From: Lachnospiraceae bacterium
GTDB lineage: Bacteria > Bacillota > Clostridia > Lachnospirales > Lachnospiraceae
Direction of reading: 5' to 3'
Assembly: GCA_910573755.1 (NCBI GenBank)
Contig: CAJTBO010000003.1
Location: forward strand, 186,001-250,000
DNA length: 64,000 nucleotides
Positions 24,730 through 33,101 of this stretch are shown piece by piece. A program made the translations under genes and the position numbers. Positions within the stretch are counted from its first letter, which is position 1, and each line of letters begins with the position of its first letter. The notes under the pieces are model-generated. The model ran no database searches. It was not told the origin of the DNA and worked only from the letters and a program-made list of their open reading frames with translations.

Positions 24730-26828
24730 CAATGAAAGAATTGGAAAAAAAACTGAGAAGGCAGGATTATCATCAGGCGAAGCTTTATCTGTTCTGCAAT
24801 TTTATATCCCTGATGCTGATCACGGCATATTCTATTATGATGATGGCGCCTACGGTGCTGGAGGTACTGCCGGAGGGCGGGGACTCCAGAAAACAGATGG
24901 TGGCGATCTTTGTTCTGGCGGCAGTGGGCTGCGTGGCTTTTACTGTATATGCCACTGCATTGTTTTTCCGTAAAAAATCTAGACAGGTGGGAATTTTAAT
25001 GGCGCTTGGCGCTTCTAAAAGGCAGCTTGCGCCGATGCTCTACCGGGAAGTTCTTGTGCTGGGGTTTGCCTCTTCCGTCTGCGGCATGGCAGCAGGGTTT
25101 CCTTTTGTGGTGCTGATCTGGAACGGTTTCCGCCTGCTGATCGTGGACAGTAAGGAGATGGTTCTGAATATCCGGATGGAATGTCTGGGGATTCCGTTTG
25201 TTTTTCTTGTTCTGGTTATGGTTCTTGCCTGTGTGACGGCGAAGCGTTATCTGAAAAGAACGGATATTCTTGATACGATTCAGGAGGAACATAAAAACGA
25301 GCCGATCAAAGAACTGGGAAAATGGTGCGGACCGGCAGGGATCGTTATTTTACTGGCGGGTGCTGTTATCGCATACTACGCGCCGGAAGTATATATGAAG
25401 CTTACGTATTCATATGGGGGCGCGTGGCTGAACCTGCTCTATATACCGGTGTTTATCGGCTTATACATGATGCTGCTTCATACGGTGGTGTATGGCTGGC
25501 ATTTCAAAAAAAGAGTCTCTTATAAAAATCTGGTCTCCCGCAGTATGATGAAATTTCAGGGTAAACAGACCGTGAATAACCTGCTGGTGTCCACCGTGCT
25601 GCTGGCGGGGGCATGTTTTGCCGTATTCTATGTACCTTCGATGGCATCCGGAAATTTTCTGAATGTCAGAAACCGTACCTATGATTATCTGTATGATTAC
25701 AGGGCGGACCAGAAGGTGCCGGGCAGGGAGGAGACGGAAAACCTGGCGGCAGAGTACGGCGTATCCCTGAAGGACTGGCATGAGGTGCCCTATATCTCTC
25801 TGGGGATGGACGGTATGGCTTATAAGGAAGACGGAAATAAATTTTACTATGAATACGAAGAGCTTGAAACGGAGGGAAACTTTTTTTCGGAGGAAGATTT
25901 TCGGGAACTGACCGGACTGTCCGTAACCGTGGAGCCGGGCACTTACCTTGCCGTTAGTGATAACGGGGACAGTATCTATTCGCGCCAGCTTACCACGGAC
26001 AGTACACTTTTTACAAATATGGTGACGGAAAAGACCCTGGAGGTTCGTTTCGCAGACTATGTATGTTGCGATTTTCTGGCGGGTGGGACCGGATACTATA
26101 TATTGAATGATGCGGACTATAAAAAGATAGCGGAAGGAATCACGGGAGAGTGGAGCGGAAGGATGACAATATTTAATGCGGACGGAAAAGATGACTACCG
26201 GTTTGCCGAGCGGCTTTTCCATACGCTGGTTTCTTCCTTTGACAAAAGCTGTGAGATACCGTACTATTATGACAGGGTACAGAAAATATCTGATAATAAA
26301 AAAGGAGACACATACTGGGGAGATATGGATATGGCAGGGGTCAATTTTGAGGAGCCCGACAGTTCGGCGTTCAGAACATTATGGAGGTATATGCCGAAAT
26401 TCCGTATCATGGACAAAAATGATTTTATATGCACCTATGGGGTATTTTTGATGGTGTTTATCTTTATCTTCCTGATCTGTATTACGGCGGCATGCGTGAT
26501 CTGCTATACAAGATGCCAGACTATCGCGGTAAACAACCGGTATGTATTCGATGATCTGAAAAAACTGGGGGCGCCGCCCGCTTTTCTGAAACAGGAGATA
26601 AAAAGGCAGTGCTGTACGGTGATCCGTACACCGGCGATCATCGGAATTCTTATGATGACGCTGCTGTATATGATGATCATGTATGGCAATGACGGGAAGA
26701 TAACGGTGAGTGAGATACTTGCGCTGGGCATCTGCGGCGTTGTGATCTTGTTGATTATCCTGTTATTGTATGCGGTATATTGTCTGACGGTAAAGGCGCT
26801 GGCAAAGGAACTGGAGATAGAGGGCTGA
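24726..26828 (+). CDS. FtsX-domain ABC permease (BceB type)
   Basis: The 700-aa permease fits the BceB plan: about ten TM helices in groups, FtsX-like segments (VAIFVLAAVGCVAFTVYATALF; QVGILMALGASKRQL) and a large extracytoplasmic loop (about residues 310-565) between TM7 and TM8, which in BceB contacts the peptide antibiotic or sensor. It overlaps the ATPase gene by four bases. Classical BceAB loci use OmpR-type BceRS; here the adjacent system is GHKL/LytTR, which is less usual. The operon ends at the terminator at 26863-26904. Confidence 0.88.
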   Translation: MTMKELEKKLRRQDYHQAKLYLFCNFISLMLITAYSIMMMAPTVLEVLPEGGDSRKQMVAIFVLAAVGCVAFTVYATALFFRKKSRQVGILMALGASKRQLAPMLYREVLVLGFASSVCGMAAGFPFVVLIWNGFRLLIVDSKEMVLNIRMECLGIPFVFLVLVMVLACVTAKRYLKRTDILDTIQEEHKNEPIKELGKWCGPAGIVILLAGAVIAYYAPEVYMKLTYSYGGAWLNLLYIPVFIGLYMMLLHTVVYGWHFKKRVSYKNLVSRSMMKFQGKQTVNNLLVSTVLLAGACFAVFYVPSMASGNFLNVRNRTYDYLYDYRADQKVPGREETENLAAEYGVSLKDWHEVPYISLGMDGMAYKEDGNKFYYEYEELETEGNFFSEEDFRELTGLSVTVEPGTYLAVSDNGDSIYSRQLTTDSTLFTNMVTEKTLEVRFADYVCCDFLAGGTGYYILNDADYKKIAEGITGEWSGRMTIFNADGKDDYRFAERLFHTLVSSFDKSCEIPYYYDRVQKISDNKKGDTYWGDMDMAGVNFEEPDSSAFRTLWRYMPKFRIMDKNDFICTYGVFLMVFIFIFLICITAACVICYTRCQTIAVNNRYVFDDLKKLGAPPAFLKQEIKRQCCTVIRTPAIIGILMMTLLYMMIMYGNDGKITVSEILALGICGVVILLIILLLYAVYCLTVKALAKELEIEG

Positions 26829-26862
26829 GGGATCAAAGAAGCACAGCGTTCCGATATAAAAA

Positions 26863-26904
26863 GAAAACGTGCCATATTCAGGGGATATGGTACGTTTTCC
26901 TTTT
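26863..26904. terminator. Bidirectional terminator
   Basis: A 15-bp stem, GAAAACGTGCCATAT (26863-26877) with its complement at 26885-26899 (one G-U), has T-rich tails on both sides. It serves the permease gene (plus) and probably the convergent chemoreceptor gene (minus). Confidence 0.85.
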
Positions 26905-26981
26905 ATACAGAACATTATGACATCTTTCATTTTGCGCCTTCATGGTATAGGCTTATGTTGAGATCATTCCATGGATATTCA

Positions 26982-28568
26982 TTACAGATTATCAAATACC
27001 ACAGTTTCCTTCTCAAGTTCGGTTACGACCTTCTGGTTGGTGCCCATACGCTGTGTGATGTCTTCCATGTCATTGACAAGGCTTCTGGTGCTGTCGGCGA
27101 CGCCGGCAATACCGTCTGCCCCTTCATCGATGGCATTTGTGATGGTTCCGATGGAGTCTGCAATCTCGGACATGGAACCTTTCAGGTTTTCGGTCTCTTC
27201 CTGAAATTCATCCATGGCATGACGGATATAGGCGGCGTCTTCCTTATACTGGCTGCCGGACTGAATAAATACCTGAAATTCCGTTAGGACGGACTGGTTC
27301 ATATAGTCGATCAGGTGCTGCGCGTTTTCCGCAAGATTGTATACGGCAGCCGTCACGTCACTGTTGATCGCCTGAATCCGGCTGGCGGTCTCCCTGCTGG
27401 AATCGGCAAGGGCGCTCACCTTTTCTGCGACAATGGAAAAACCTCTGCCGGCAGCGCCTGCATTGGCGGCTTCAATGGAAGCATTCAGGGAAATCAGCCG
27501 GGTCTCCCGGGCGATGGAGAGTATCTCGCCGGTAAGCGTTTCGATCTGATCCACACTTTTGCTCTTTTCAATGGCATTGTTGAGGGAGAGCAAGATTTCA
27601 CTTGCTTTGGCGCCGGCGGTCTCCGCGCTGTTTTGTGCCGACTGCTGCATGGCGTCTGCGCGTCCGTTCATATGGATGGTATAATCGGTAATCGCACTGC
27701 ATTTTTCCGCTATATTCTGTACATCCAACGCAATATTTCGGGCATTGTCATTGATGCTCGATACATTGCCTGCCACTTCCTGAATGGTTGCGGAAAGCTG
27801 CTGGGCAAGGCCGGAGAGGGTTTCCGCGCTCCCTCTGGAAGTCTGGGTACTTTTTAAAACATCGCCGGTCATGTTGTTGATATGGCCGGAACTTTCCCGG
27901 ATGGTATTCAAGATACTCTTGATCGGGATCACAACATTGTTGGTGATAAGCTTCATATCCGTAAAAACCAGAGCGATGCAGGCGATAACCGCGGCGGCGG
28001 CGACCACCAGGGATATAATGTATACAATGGTAAGTCGTGTTCTTGCTCTGGAAGTCTGATCGCTGATGGAAGTGTTCAGGGCATTGATATCGTTTTCCAT
28101 GGCTTCCGCATAAGAAGCCACATCCCCGTTGGCAAGCGCGTAGGCATCCTGTGTCTTATGGCTTGCACTGGCACAGACCAGATGGACCAGCGCGTGCTTG
28201 AAGGAAGCGTAATCCGATAAAAGCGCTTCATACTGTACCTGATCTTCCGGTATTATATGATATTCATATTCCGCCAGCATGTCGTCCAGAAGGGCCTCCT
28301 CCTCTTTGATCTGCTGGACAAGGCTTATCATGGTATCATAATCTGTCGCCACAATGTGGCTCAGTGCCATTTTATGGATGGTCATGGAGGACTGGCTGAT
28401 CTGTGCCAGTCGGCTTTTGCCGTCCATGTAATTGTCGGCGATATTGGCAGCGCTCGAATTGACGTTGTGTATATTGATAATGGAAAGGATGTTTGACAAA
28501 AGCGCCACAATGCCCAAAAGGGCGATCGGTATGATCAAACGCTGTTTTAAGCTGATATCTTTCATCAT
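26982..28568 (-). CDS. Methyl-accepting chemotaxis protein
   Basis: The 528-aa receptor has an N-terminal TM helix (IPIALLGIVALLSNILSII), a four-helix-bundle type sensing region (about 35-185), a second TM helix (IVYIISLVVAAAAVIACIALVF), and a long cytoplasmic coiled coil. The kinase-contact hairpin is intact: TRLISLNASIEAANAGAAGRGFSIV spans about residues 362-386. A clear HAMP domain is not evident. It lies 39 bp behind a solute-binding lipoprotein gene on the same strand, which suggests that the binding protein presents the ligand. No che or flagellar genes are in the window. Confidence 0.92.
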   Translation of the reverse strand: MMKDISLKQRLIIPIALLGIVALLSNILSIINIHNVNSSAANIADNYMDGKSRLAQISQSSMTIHKMALSHIVATDYDTMISLVQQIKEEEALLDDMLAEYEYHIIPEDQVQYEALLSDYASFKHALVHLVCASASHKTQDAYALANGDVASYAEAMENDINALNTSISDQTSRARTRLTIVYIISLVVAAAAVIACIALVFTDMKLITNNVVIPIKSILNTIRESSGHINNMTGDVLKSTQTSRGSAETLSGLAQQLSATIQEVAGNVSSINDNARNIALDVQNIAEKCSAITDYTIHMNGRADAMQQSAQNSAETAGAKASEILLSLNNAIEKSKSVDQIETLTGEILSIARETRLISLNASIEAANAGAAGRGFSIVAEKVSALADSSRETASRIQAINSDVTAAVYNLAENAQHLIDYMNQSVLTEFQVFIQSGSQYKEDAAYIRHAMDEFQEETENLKGSMSEIADSIGTITNAIDEGADGIAGVADSTRSLVNDMEDITQRMGTNQKVVTELEKETVVFDNL

Positions 28569-28607
28569 CTGATACTCCTTTAATATCTGATATAAATATC
28601 CGGGAGG

Positions 28608-29849
28608 TTAAGGCGCAGTGATTCCCTCGACCATGGTGTCAAGCCGGTCCTGAAGGCTTTTGCCGGAGGGGTTTCCGGAGAGGGTATCTGCGGTGAAGGT
28701 ACTGACGGGGTCCCAGAAATTACCGCCGATACGCTGCAGGCAGGAATACTCCGACTGTTCTAAAAGAGCGACAATGGCGGGGGAACTTTGCACTTCCTCG
28801 GATGCCGCGGCTTTTGTGTTGGCAGGACCCTGGCCGCGGAGCTGAAAACGAAGCTTCTGATTTTCTTCGTTTGTGATCCATTCCGCCAGCTTTGCAGCCC
28901 ACTCCCTGTTCTCGGAGTAGGCGTTGACACCGATCAGTTTATAACCGGAAAAGGAAGCCATCTGAACCTGTCTGCCGGCGCAGGTATAGGAAGGCAGCTT
29001 TGCGGCGCCGAAGTTTTTGCCCCATGCCTGTTCTACGGCAACGGCGTTCCAGACACCGTTGACGCCCGCGATAATCGTATTGTTTTTAACGCCTTCTACA
29101 AATCCTGCATCATCCACGCTGACAAACCCCGGATGGACAGCTATATTCTGCATTGCCCTCGCTACGTCGGTTCCTTTGATGTCCCCTTCCGTGCTGTTCC
29201 AGGTGCAGTAGTTGGTGATCCCGTCGTCGTTTAATCCAAGCGTCAGCCCGGTATTGCCGAAGAGGGAGTAAACATACCAGCCGGAAGACCATTCCATGGA
29301 AATTTTTTTCTCCTGTCCGGCGGCGATCTCCAGCATCCGGTCAAAAGATGCGATATCCTGTTCCGAAAAATACTGTTTATTGTAATAAAGGAAATATCCG
29401 TTGTCCGCCGTCAGCGGCAGGGCATACAGCGTATCGTTTACAGACGCTGCAAGGACGGCTTCGGGCAGGTTTGAATTTCTGACGGTATCCGCGTTTTCGA
29501 TCGGTTCCAGCGCGCCGGCGGCAACCAGAGTGTTTAACTGATCGTCCGCGAAGGCAAATACATCCGCGCCGTTTTCCAGATCTGCCATTAGCGCGTCGGT
29601 ACAGTGGCTTTCACTCTGGGGTTCATATGTAATCTGAAAATCGGCCTGTCCCTGATACTCGGTTTCGAATCCGTCTATGATCTGACGGAGCAATTCCTCA
29701 TCTTCTTCGGCGCCCCAGACAGTCAGATTGACCGTATCAGAACCAGAAGTCTGTTCTTCGCCGGAAGGATCCAGACTGTTTTGCTGACATCCGGTTAAAA
29801 ATACGGCCAACAGAAGTGCCGGGAGCCATATACTGCTCTTTTTTTTCAT
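28608..29849 (-). CDS. Orphan extracellular solute-binding lipoprotein (MalE-like, family 1)
   Basis: The 413-aa protein begins with a lipoprotein signal peptide and lipobox LTGCQQ. A family 1 sugar-binding fold follows: VNLTVWGAEEDEELLRQI at the N-terminus, an internal YALPLTADNGYFLYYNKQYF, and C-terminal helices (WAAKLAEWITNEENQKLRF). It should sit on the outer membrane face and bind a carbohydrate. No permease or ATPase gene is adjacent; its only partner is the chemoreceptor gene 39 bp downstream. A sensory rather than a transport role is therefore likely, though a permease elsewhere is possible. Confidence 0.88.
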   Translation of the reverse strand: MKKKSSIWLPALLLAVFLTGCQQNSLDPSGEEQTSGSDTVNLTVWGAEEDEELLRQIIDGFETEYQGQADFQITYEPQSESHCTDALMADLENGADVFAFADDQLNTLVAAGALEPIENADTVRNSNLPEAVLAASVNDTLYALPLTADNGYFLYYNKQYFSEQDIASFDRMLEIAAGQEKKISMEWSSGWYVYSLFGNTGLTLGLNDDGITNYCTWNSTEGDIKGTDVARAMQNIAVHPGFVSVDDAGFVEGVKNNTIIAGVNGVWNAVAVEQAWGKNFGAAKLPSYTCAGRQVQMASFSGYKLIGVNAYSENREWAAKLAEWITNEENQKLRFQLRGQGPANTKAAASEEVQSSPAIVALLEQSEYSCLQRIGGNFWDPVSTFTADTLSGNPSGKSLQDRLDTMVEGITAP

Positions 29850-29969
29850 AACACTCTCCGCACATAATGAATTTTTGTAATTATATTATCATTTTTTTCC
29901 TCATTTTACAATCGGTTTTCTGCTGTTCATCTGATTTGCCGTAATGGTATAACCTTCTTTTGTTTAGTT

Positions 29970-30096
29970 CTGGCATATTGTCTGTTGCGGAATGGCATAG
30001 GGATCAGAAGCTGGTATCTGAAAAAGACGGAAACCTCCATAAACAGGAAAGAAAATATATTCAACATGGAATTTTATCTGTTGCCGAAGGAAATAC
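29970..30096 (+). repeat. Two imperfect copies of a short repeat in an intergenic region
   Basis: The segment around 29971-29996 (TCTGTTGCGGAATGG core) and that around 30067-30093 (TCTGTTGCCGAAGG core) match at about 19 of 27 positions. In one plus frame both read GILSVAE. The interval 29850-30123 holds no convincing gene; I see only this repeat and AT-rich sequence upstream of the lipoprotein gene. Confidence 0.3.
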
Positions 30097-30123
30097 TGAA
30101 TCCGGTGGACGGAAGAAAAGCGC

Positions 30124-30166
30124 GCCATATTATTCGGAAAATATATGCGGAATAGTATGGCAGCAT
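30124..30166 (-). terminator. Terminator of the cobalamin-regulated operon
   Basis: A 14-bp stem (30124-30137 with 30148-30161, one mismatch or wobble) is followed on the minus strand by GCGCTTTTCTT. It lies 10 bp past the ECF gene stop. Confidence 0.6.
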
Positions 30167-30175
30167 TTTAAACAT

Positions 30176-30685
30176 TCAGTTATGTACTGAGAATTTTTTC
30201 AGGACAGGCAGCAGCGGCTTATATAAAATAAGAGTCAGAACAAAGTTTCCGCAGCAGTGCAGGATATCATAGGGAATACCGTTTGTCCAATAGGCAAAGG
30301 CTGCGCCGAAGCCGCCGGATATTAAATAGGGTATGGCAGTGAGGGCGCCGAAGGATAAGCCGAAGGCGCCGGAGATCACTGCCCAGATAAGGGCGGAATC
30401 TATCTTCTGCAGGGCAAGCACGATCAGGGCGAGAATGCTCCAGATATACAGATAGCTTACCCACCAGATGCCGAAACCGTAGAGGATGCCTTCCAGCAGA
30501 ACAAAAACATAGATGATATAAAAAGTATATTTTTTATGCGTTAAAGTATATAATATGATCAGAGTGCTGACCGGCTCTATATTAGGCAGAAAAGCCATGC
30601 CGACCTGTCCGATCAGCAAAATGGCGGCAAGCAGCCCCATCACAACGATATGGATTATTTTATCTGAGGAGTCAGTCCGTTTCAT
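30176..30685 (-). CDS. ECF transporter S component, probably for cobalamin
   Basis: The 169-aa hydrophobic protein has about six TM helices, as in S components of energy-coupling factor transporters (for example IVVMGLLAAILLIGQVGMAFL and YIWSILALIVLALQK). The first helix carries the small-residue pattern used to contact the T subunit. Specificity for cobalamin is inferred from the upstream cobalamin riboswitch and the neighbouring DUF4430 protein, an arrangement seen in other Firmicutes. The A and T subunits must come from elsewhere. It starts 4 bp after the DUF4430 gene's stop. Confidence 0.8.
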   Translation of the reverse strand: MKRTDSSDKIIHIVVMGLLAAILLIGQVGMAFLPNIEPVSTLIILYTLTHKKYTFYIIYVFVLLEGILYGFGIWWVSYLYIWSILALIVLALQKIDSALIWAVISGAFGLSFGALTAIPYLISGGFGAAFAYWTNGIPYDILHCCGNFVLTLILYKPLLPVLKKFSVHN

Positions 30686-30689
30686 TGAT

Positions 30690-31097
30690 CTAATATCCGA
30701 TCGTAAGAGTCAGTTCGTATTTTTCGCCGTCAGCGATCGGCGTCTGATCCGCGGAGGTGTTCAGCTTTTCCTTATCCTTTGTGATGCACCACCATTCCTG
30801 ATTCGTGTCGTCGGCAGTTTCGCCGTCCACGGTAGTGATAAACATGCCGTAAGCGCCTTCTTCTCCTGAAACGAGCCCTTCTTCTGTAAGGAGTTCTCCG
30901 AGGTATTCCAGATCCGTTTGATACTCAAAAGTTTTCTGGGAGGCATCTTTGTGGATGACATCGATCGTGACGGTCTTTTCGCCCTGCACCGCAGCCGGCC
31001 TTGTAAAGCGGTATATGCCAAAAAGCGCAGCGATAACAATGACCAGAGCGATCAGGGAAATAAGAATTTTCTTTGTGTTTTTCTGTTCTGTTTTCAT
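30690..31097 (-). CDS. Membrane-anchored DUF4430 protein (cobalamin-binding-like)
   Basis: The 135-aa protein has one N-terminal TM anchor (ILISLIALVIVIAALFGIYRF) and an extracytoplasmic DUF4430 domain (about 45-135; TVTIDVIHKDASQKTFEY, EWWCITKDKEKLNTSADQ). DUF4430 resembles the C-terminal domain of animal transcobalamin and intrinsic factor, so it may capture cobalamin for the S component. I place the start at the ATG at 31097, since GGAG lies six bases upstream; the frame is open to 31145, but that part belongs to the leader. Confidence 0.82.
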   Translation of the reverse strand: MKTEQKNTKKILISLIALVIVIAALFGIYRFTRPAAVQGEKTVTIDVIHKDASQKTFEYQTDLEYLGELLTEEGLVSGEEGAYGMFITTVDGETADDTNQEWWCITKDKEKLNTSADQTPIADGEKYELTLTIGY

Positions 31098-31242
31098 AAG
31101 TTTCTCCATTCTACTTTGATTTATAAATCTGAAATCGATACCCATACGTTTTGCAAGTGAATTCAGGCAGGGCAGCCGTCATATGTCTGCGGATGGGCAT
31201 ATGTTAAGCGTCTTTCACGCTTCGCGGGTAAATGCAGGCAGA

Positions 31243-31274
31243 TAAAAAGGCTGCCGGGAAAATCCGGGCAGCCT
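31243..31274 (-). terminator. Expression-platform terminator of the cobalamin riboswitch
   Basis: On the minus strand AGGCTGCC pairs with GGCAGCCT (31274-31248), a GG/CC pair extends the stem internally, and TTTTTATC follows. It lies between the riboswitch and the DUF4430 gene, so cobalamin binding probably stops transcription here. Confidence 0.8.
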
Positions 31275-31321
31275 GAATAAACCTTGCATCATGACGTCAT
31301 CCCTCGTAACGCATGATATTA

Positions 31322-31475
31322 CCCAAACAGGCAGGTCTTCTGACTAAGGCATCTTTATACAGATCCGCCTTCCCGGATGACCGGCGGCATATGAACCTGT
31401 ACTCCACCTGTACAGCGGCGTGACCGTGAAGCGCAACTTTCTTCCCTATTCTCCCTGACGGGCACCTGTTTTTGT
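31322..31475 (-). ncRNA. Cobalamin riboswitch
   Basis: Read on the minus strand, the element contains ACAGGTGCCCGTCAGGGAG and AATAGGGAA near its 5' end, GCCGCTGTACAGG in the core, and the conserved 3' segment AGTCAGAAGACCTGCC (B12 box, near 31330-31345). Order and spacing fit the AdoCbl riboswitch. It controls the DUF4430 and ECF S genes through the downstream terminator. Confidence 0.9.
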
Positions 31476-31577
31476 GAAGTATGTGAAATTTCTTATGCAA
31501 CTACAATACATTATTTTTTTATAAAATACAAGCGGGTTTCCATTTTGGCTCATTAAAAAAGATCTTTAAAATACTTG

Positions 31578-31606
31578 TTGACAATATGATATCAAAATGA
31601 TATCAT
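31578..31606 (+). promoter_or_regulatory. Promoter with a duplicated TGATATCA operator-like palindrome
   Basis: TTGACA (31578-31583), a 17-bp spacer and TATCAT (31601-31606) form a strong promoter for the SPFH gene. The spacer and -10 hold two copies of the palindrome TGATATCA separated by AAA (31587-31605). This placement would let a dimeric repressor block RNA polymerase; the ribbon-helix-helix protein at 32677-32880 is the obvious candidate. Confidence 0.7.
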
Positions 31607-31647
31607 GTAAATATCAAACAGAAATTGCACAGACGGAGGAATTGATC

Positions 31648-32673
31648 ATGGAAGAAAAAGTGTTACAGAAAAAGAAAAACGGAATGGTAATGATGATATT
31701 GTTTATACTGCTTTATATTGTTGCTGCAACGGTGATCGTTCTCGGCGCCAATACGGCCGGCGGAGCCGGTAAAGTATTGATAGCGGCAGGAGTTATCTAC
31801 ATGGCGCTGGGATGGATACCTTTCTGTGGATTGGCAGTATTAAAGCCTCAGGAAGCGGTGGTGCTGACTTTATTCGGTAAATATATCGGCAGCCTTAAGG
31901 GAGAGGGATTCTATTTTGTCAATCCCTTCTGCTCCGCAGTCAATCCGGCGGCGGACACCAAACTGAACCAGAGCGGTGATGTAAAAGCGCCGGCAGGAAA
32001 GCTGACGCAGCTTAATTCGCTGGCAGGCATAAACACGGGTATGAAGGAGAGCGGCGGAAATAAAAAGATCTCATTAAAGATCATGACGCTGAACAATAAC
32101 CGCCAGAAGATCAATGACTGTCTCGGAAATCCTGTGGAAATCGGGATTGCGGTCATGTGGAAGGTGACGGACACGGCGAAAGCGGTATTTAATGTGGATA
32201 ATTATAAGGAATACCTCTCCCTGCAGTGCGACAGTGCCCTGCGGAATATTGTCAGAATGTATCCTTATGATGTGGCTGAGAATGTGGATACCACAGGGGA
32301 CGGCGTTGCCGATGACGGGAGCCTGAGAGGTTCCAGTGAAGTGGTGGCGGAGAGGATCAGACAGGAGATCCAGAACAAGGTAAGCGAAGCGGGGCTGGAG
32401 ATCATAGAGGCAAGGATCACCTATCTTGCCTATGCGCCGGAAATTGCGGCGGCGATGCTGCAGCGGCAGCAGGCGGCGGCAGTCATTGATGCCAGAAAAC
32501 TGATCGTGGACGGCGCTGTGGGCATGGTGGAAATGGCGCTTTCCCGTCTGATGGAAAAAGGAGTGGTGGAACTTGACGAGGAGAGAAAAGCGGCGATGGT
32601 ATCAAATCTTTTAGTAGTGCTTTGCGGAAACAAGGATGCCCAGCCTGTCGTGAATTCGGGAAGCCTGTACTGA
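31648..32673 (+). CDS. SPFH/Band 7 domain membrane protein
   Basis: The 341-aa protein has two closely spaced N-terminal TM helices ([45 protein letters not shown]). An SPFH domain follows from about residue 70 ([32 protein letters not shown]-like [16 protein letters not shown]). The C-terminal helical part includes [20 protein letters not shown] and [16 protein letters not shown] proteins oligomerise at membranes and scaffold other proteins. I start at the ATG at 31648, with GGAGG upstream; the frame is open to 31597, but that part overlaps the promoter. The small RHH gene follows after 3 bp. Confidence 0.87.
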   Translation: MEEKVLQKKKNGMVMMILFILLYIVAATVIVLGANTAGGAGKVLIAAGVIYMALGWIPFCGLAVLKPQEAVVLTLFGKYIGSLKGEGFYFVNPFCSAVNPAADTKLNQSGDVKAPAGKLTQLNSLAGINTGMKESGGNKKISLKIMTLNNNRQKINDCLGNPVEIGIAVMWKVTDTAKAVFNVDNYKEYLSLQCDSALRNIVRMYPYDVAENVDTTGDGVADDGSLRGSSEVVAERIRQEIQNKVSEAGLEIIEARITYLAYAPEIAAAMLQRQQAAAVIDARKLIVDGAVGMVEMALSRLMEKGVVELDEERKAAMVSNLLVVLCGNKDAQPVVNSGSLY

Positions 32674-32676
32674 TAC

Positions 32677-32880
32677 ATGGCGGATAACGGTAAAAAACAG
32701 GTACCGCTTCGATTGTCGGCAAAGTTATATGACGCCATTGCAGGCTGGGCAGAGGATGATTTTCGATCTGTAAATGGCCAGATAGAATATTTGCTGACGG
32801 AATGTGTACGGCAGCGGAAGAAAAACGGCAGGCCCGTTCCTCATGAACTGGATGTGCCGCCGGAACTGGATATCGAGTAA
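32677..32880 (+). CDS. Ribbon-helix-helix (Arc-type) small protein
   Basis: The 67-aa protein begins with a beta strand ([16 protein letters not shown]) followed by two helices ([28 protein letters not shown]), the Arc/MetJ ribbon-helix-helix pattern. It starts three bases after the SPFH stop with no SD of its own, so it is translationally coupled. It may autoregulate the operon through TGATATCA repeats in the promoter; alternatively it acts as a partner of the SPFH protein. The short Pro/Glu-rich tail is unusual for Arc proteins. Confidence 0.8.
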   Translation: MADNGKKQVPLRLSAKLYDAIAGWAEDDFRSVNGQIEYLLTECVRQRKKNGRPVPHELDVPPELDIE

Positions 32881-32885
32881 CTTTA

Positions 32886-32916
32886 AGGGGCGGAGCTTAG
32901 GCTGCCGCTCCTTTTT
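32886..32916 (+). terminator. Terminator of the SPFH-RHH operon
   Basis: AGGGGCGG (32886-32893) pairs with CCGCTCCT (32905-32912), with one G-U, followed by five T. Confidence 0.85.
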
Positions 32917-33014
32917 GCTTGCTTTTTCACTATCAAAATGACCGGAAGGTGCGATGCCGGATATATGCTGAACAGTGGGTCGATATAGGAATGGGTAAAA
33001 TATGAAGCAGGGCA

Positions 33015-33043
33015 TTGATACAAAAAGCCGACTTTGTTATGAT
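33015..33043 (+). promoter_or_regulatory. Promoter of the AmmeMemoRadiSam genes
   Basis: TTGATA (33015-33020), a 17-bp spacer and TATGAT (33038-33043) lie 59 bp upstream of the first start codon. Confidence 0.7.
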
Positions 33044-33101
33044 AGAAAAAAGTCCAGCTAAGAAATGCTATCGCGCAGCGATTTAAATAGGAGGAAAGAT
33101 C

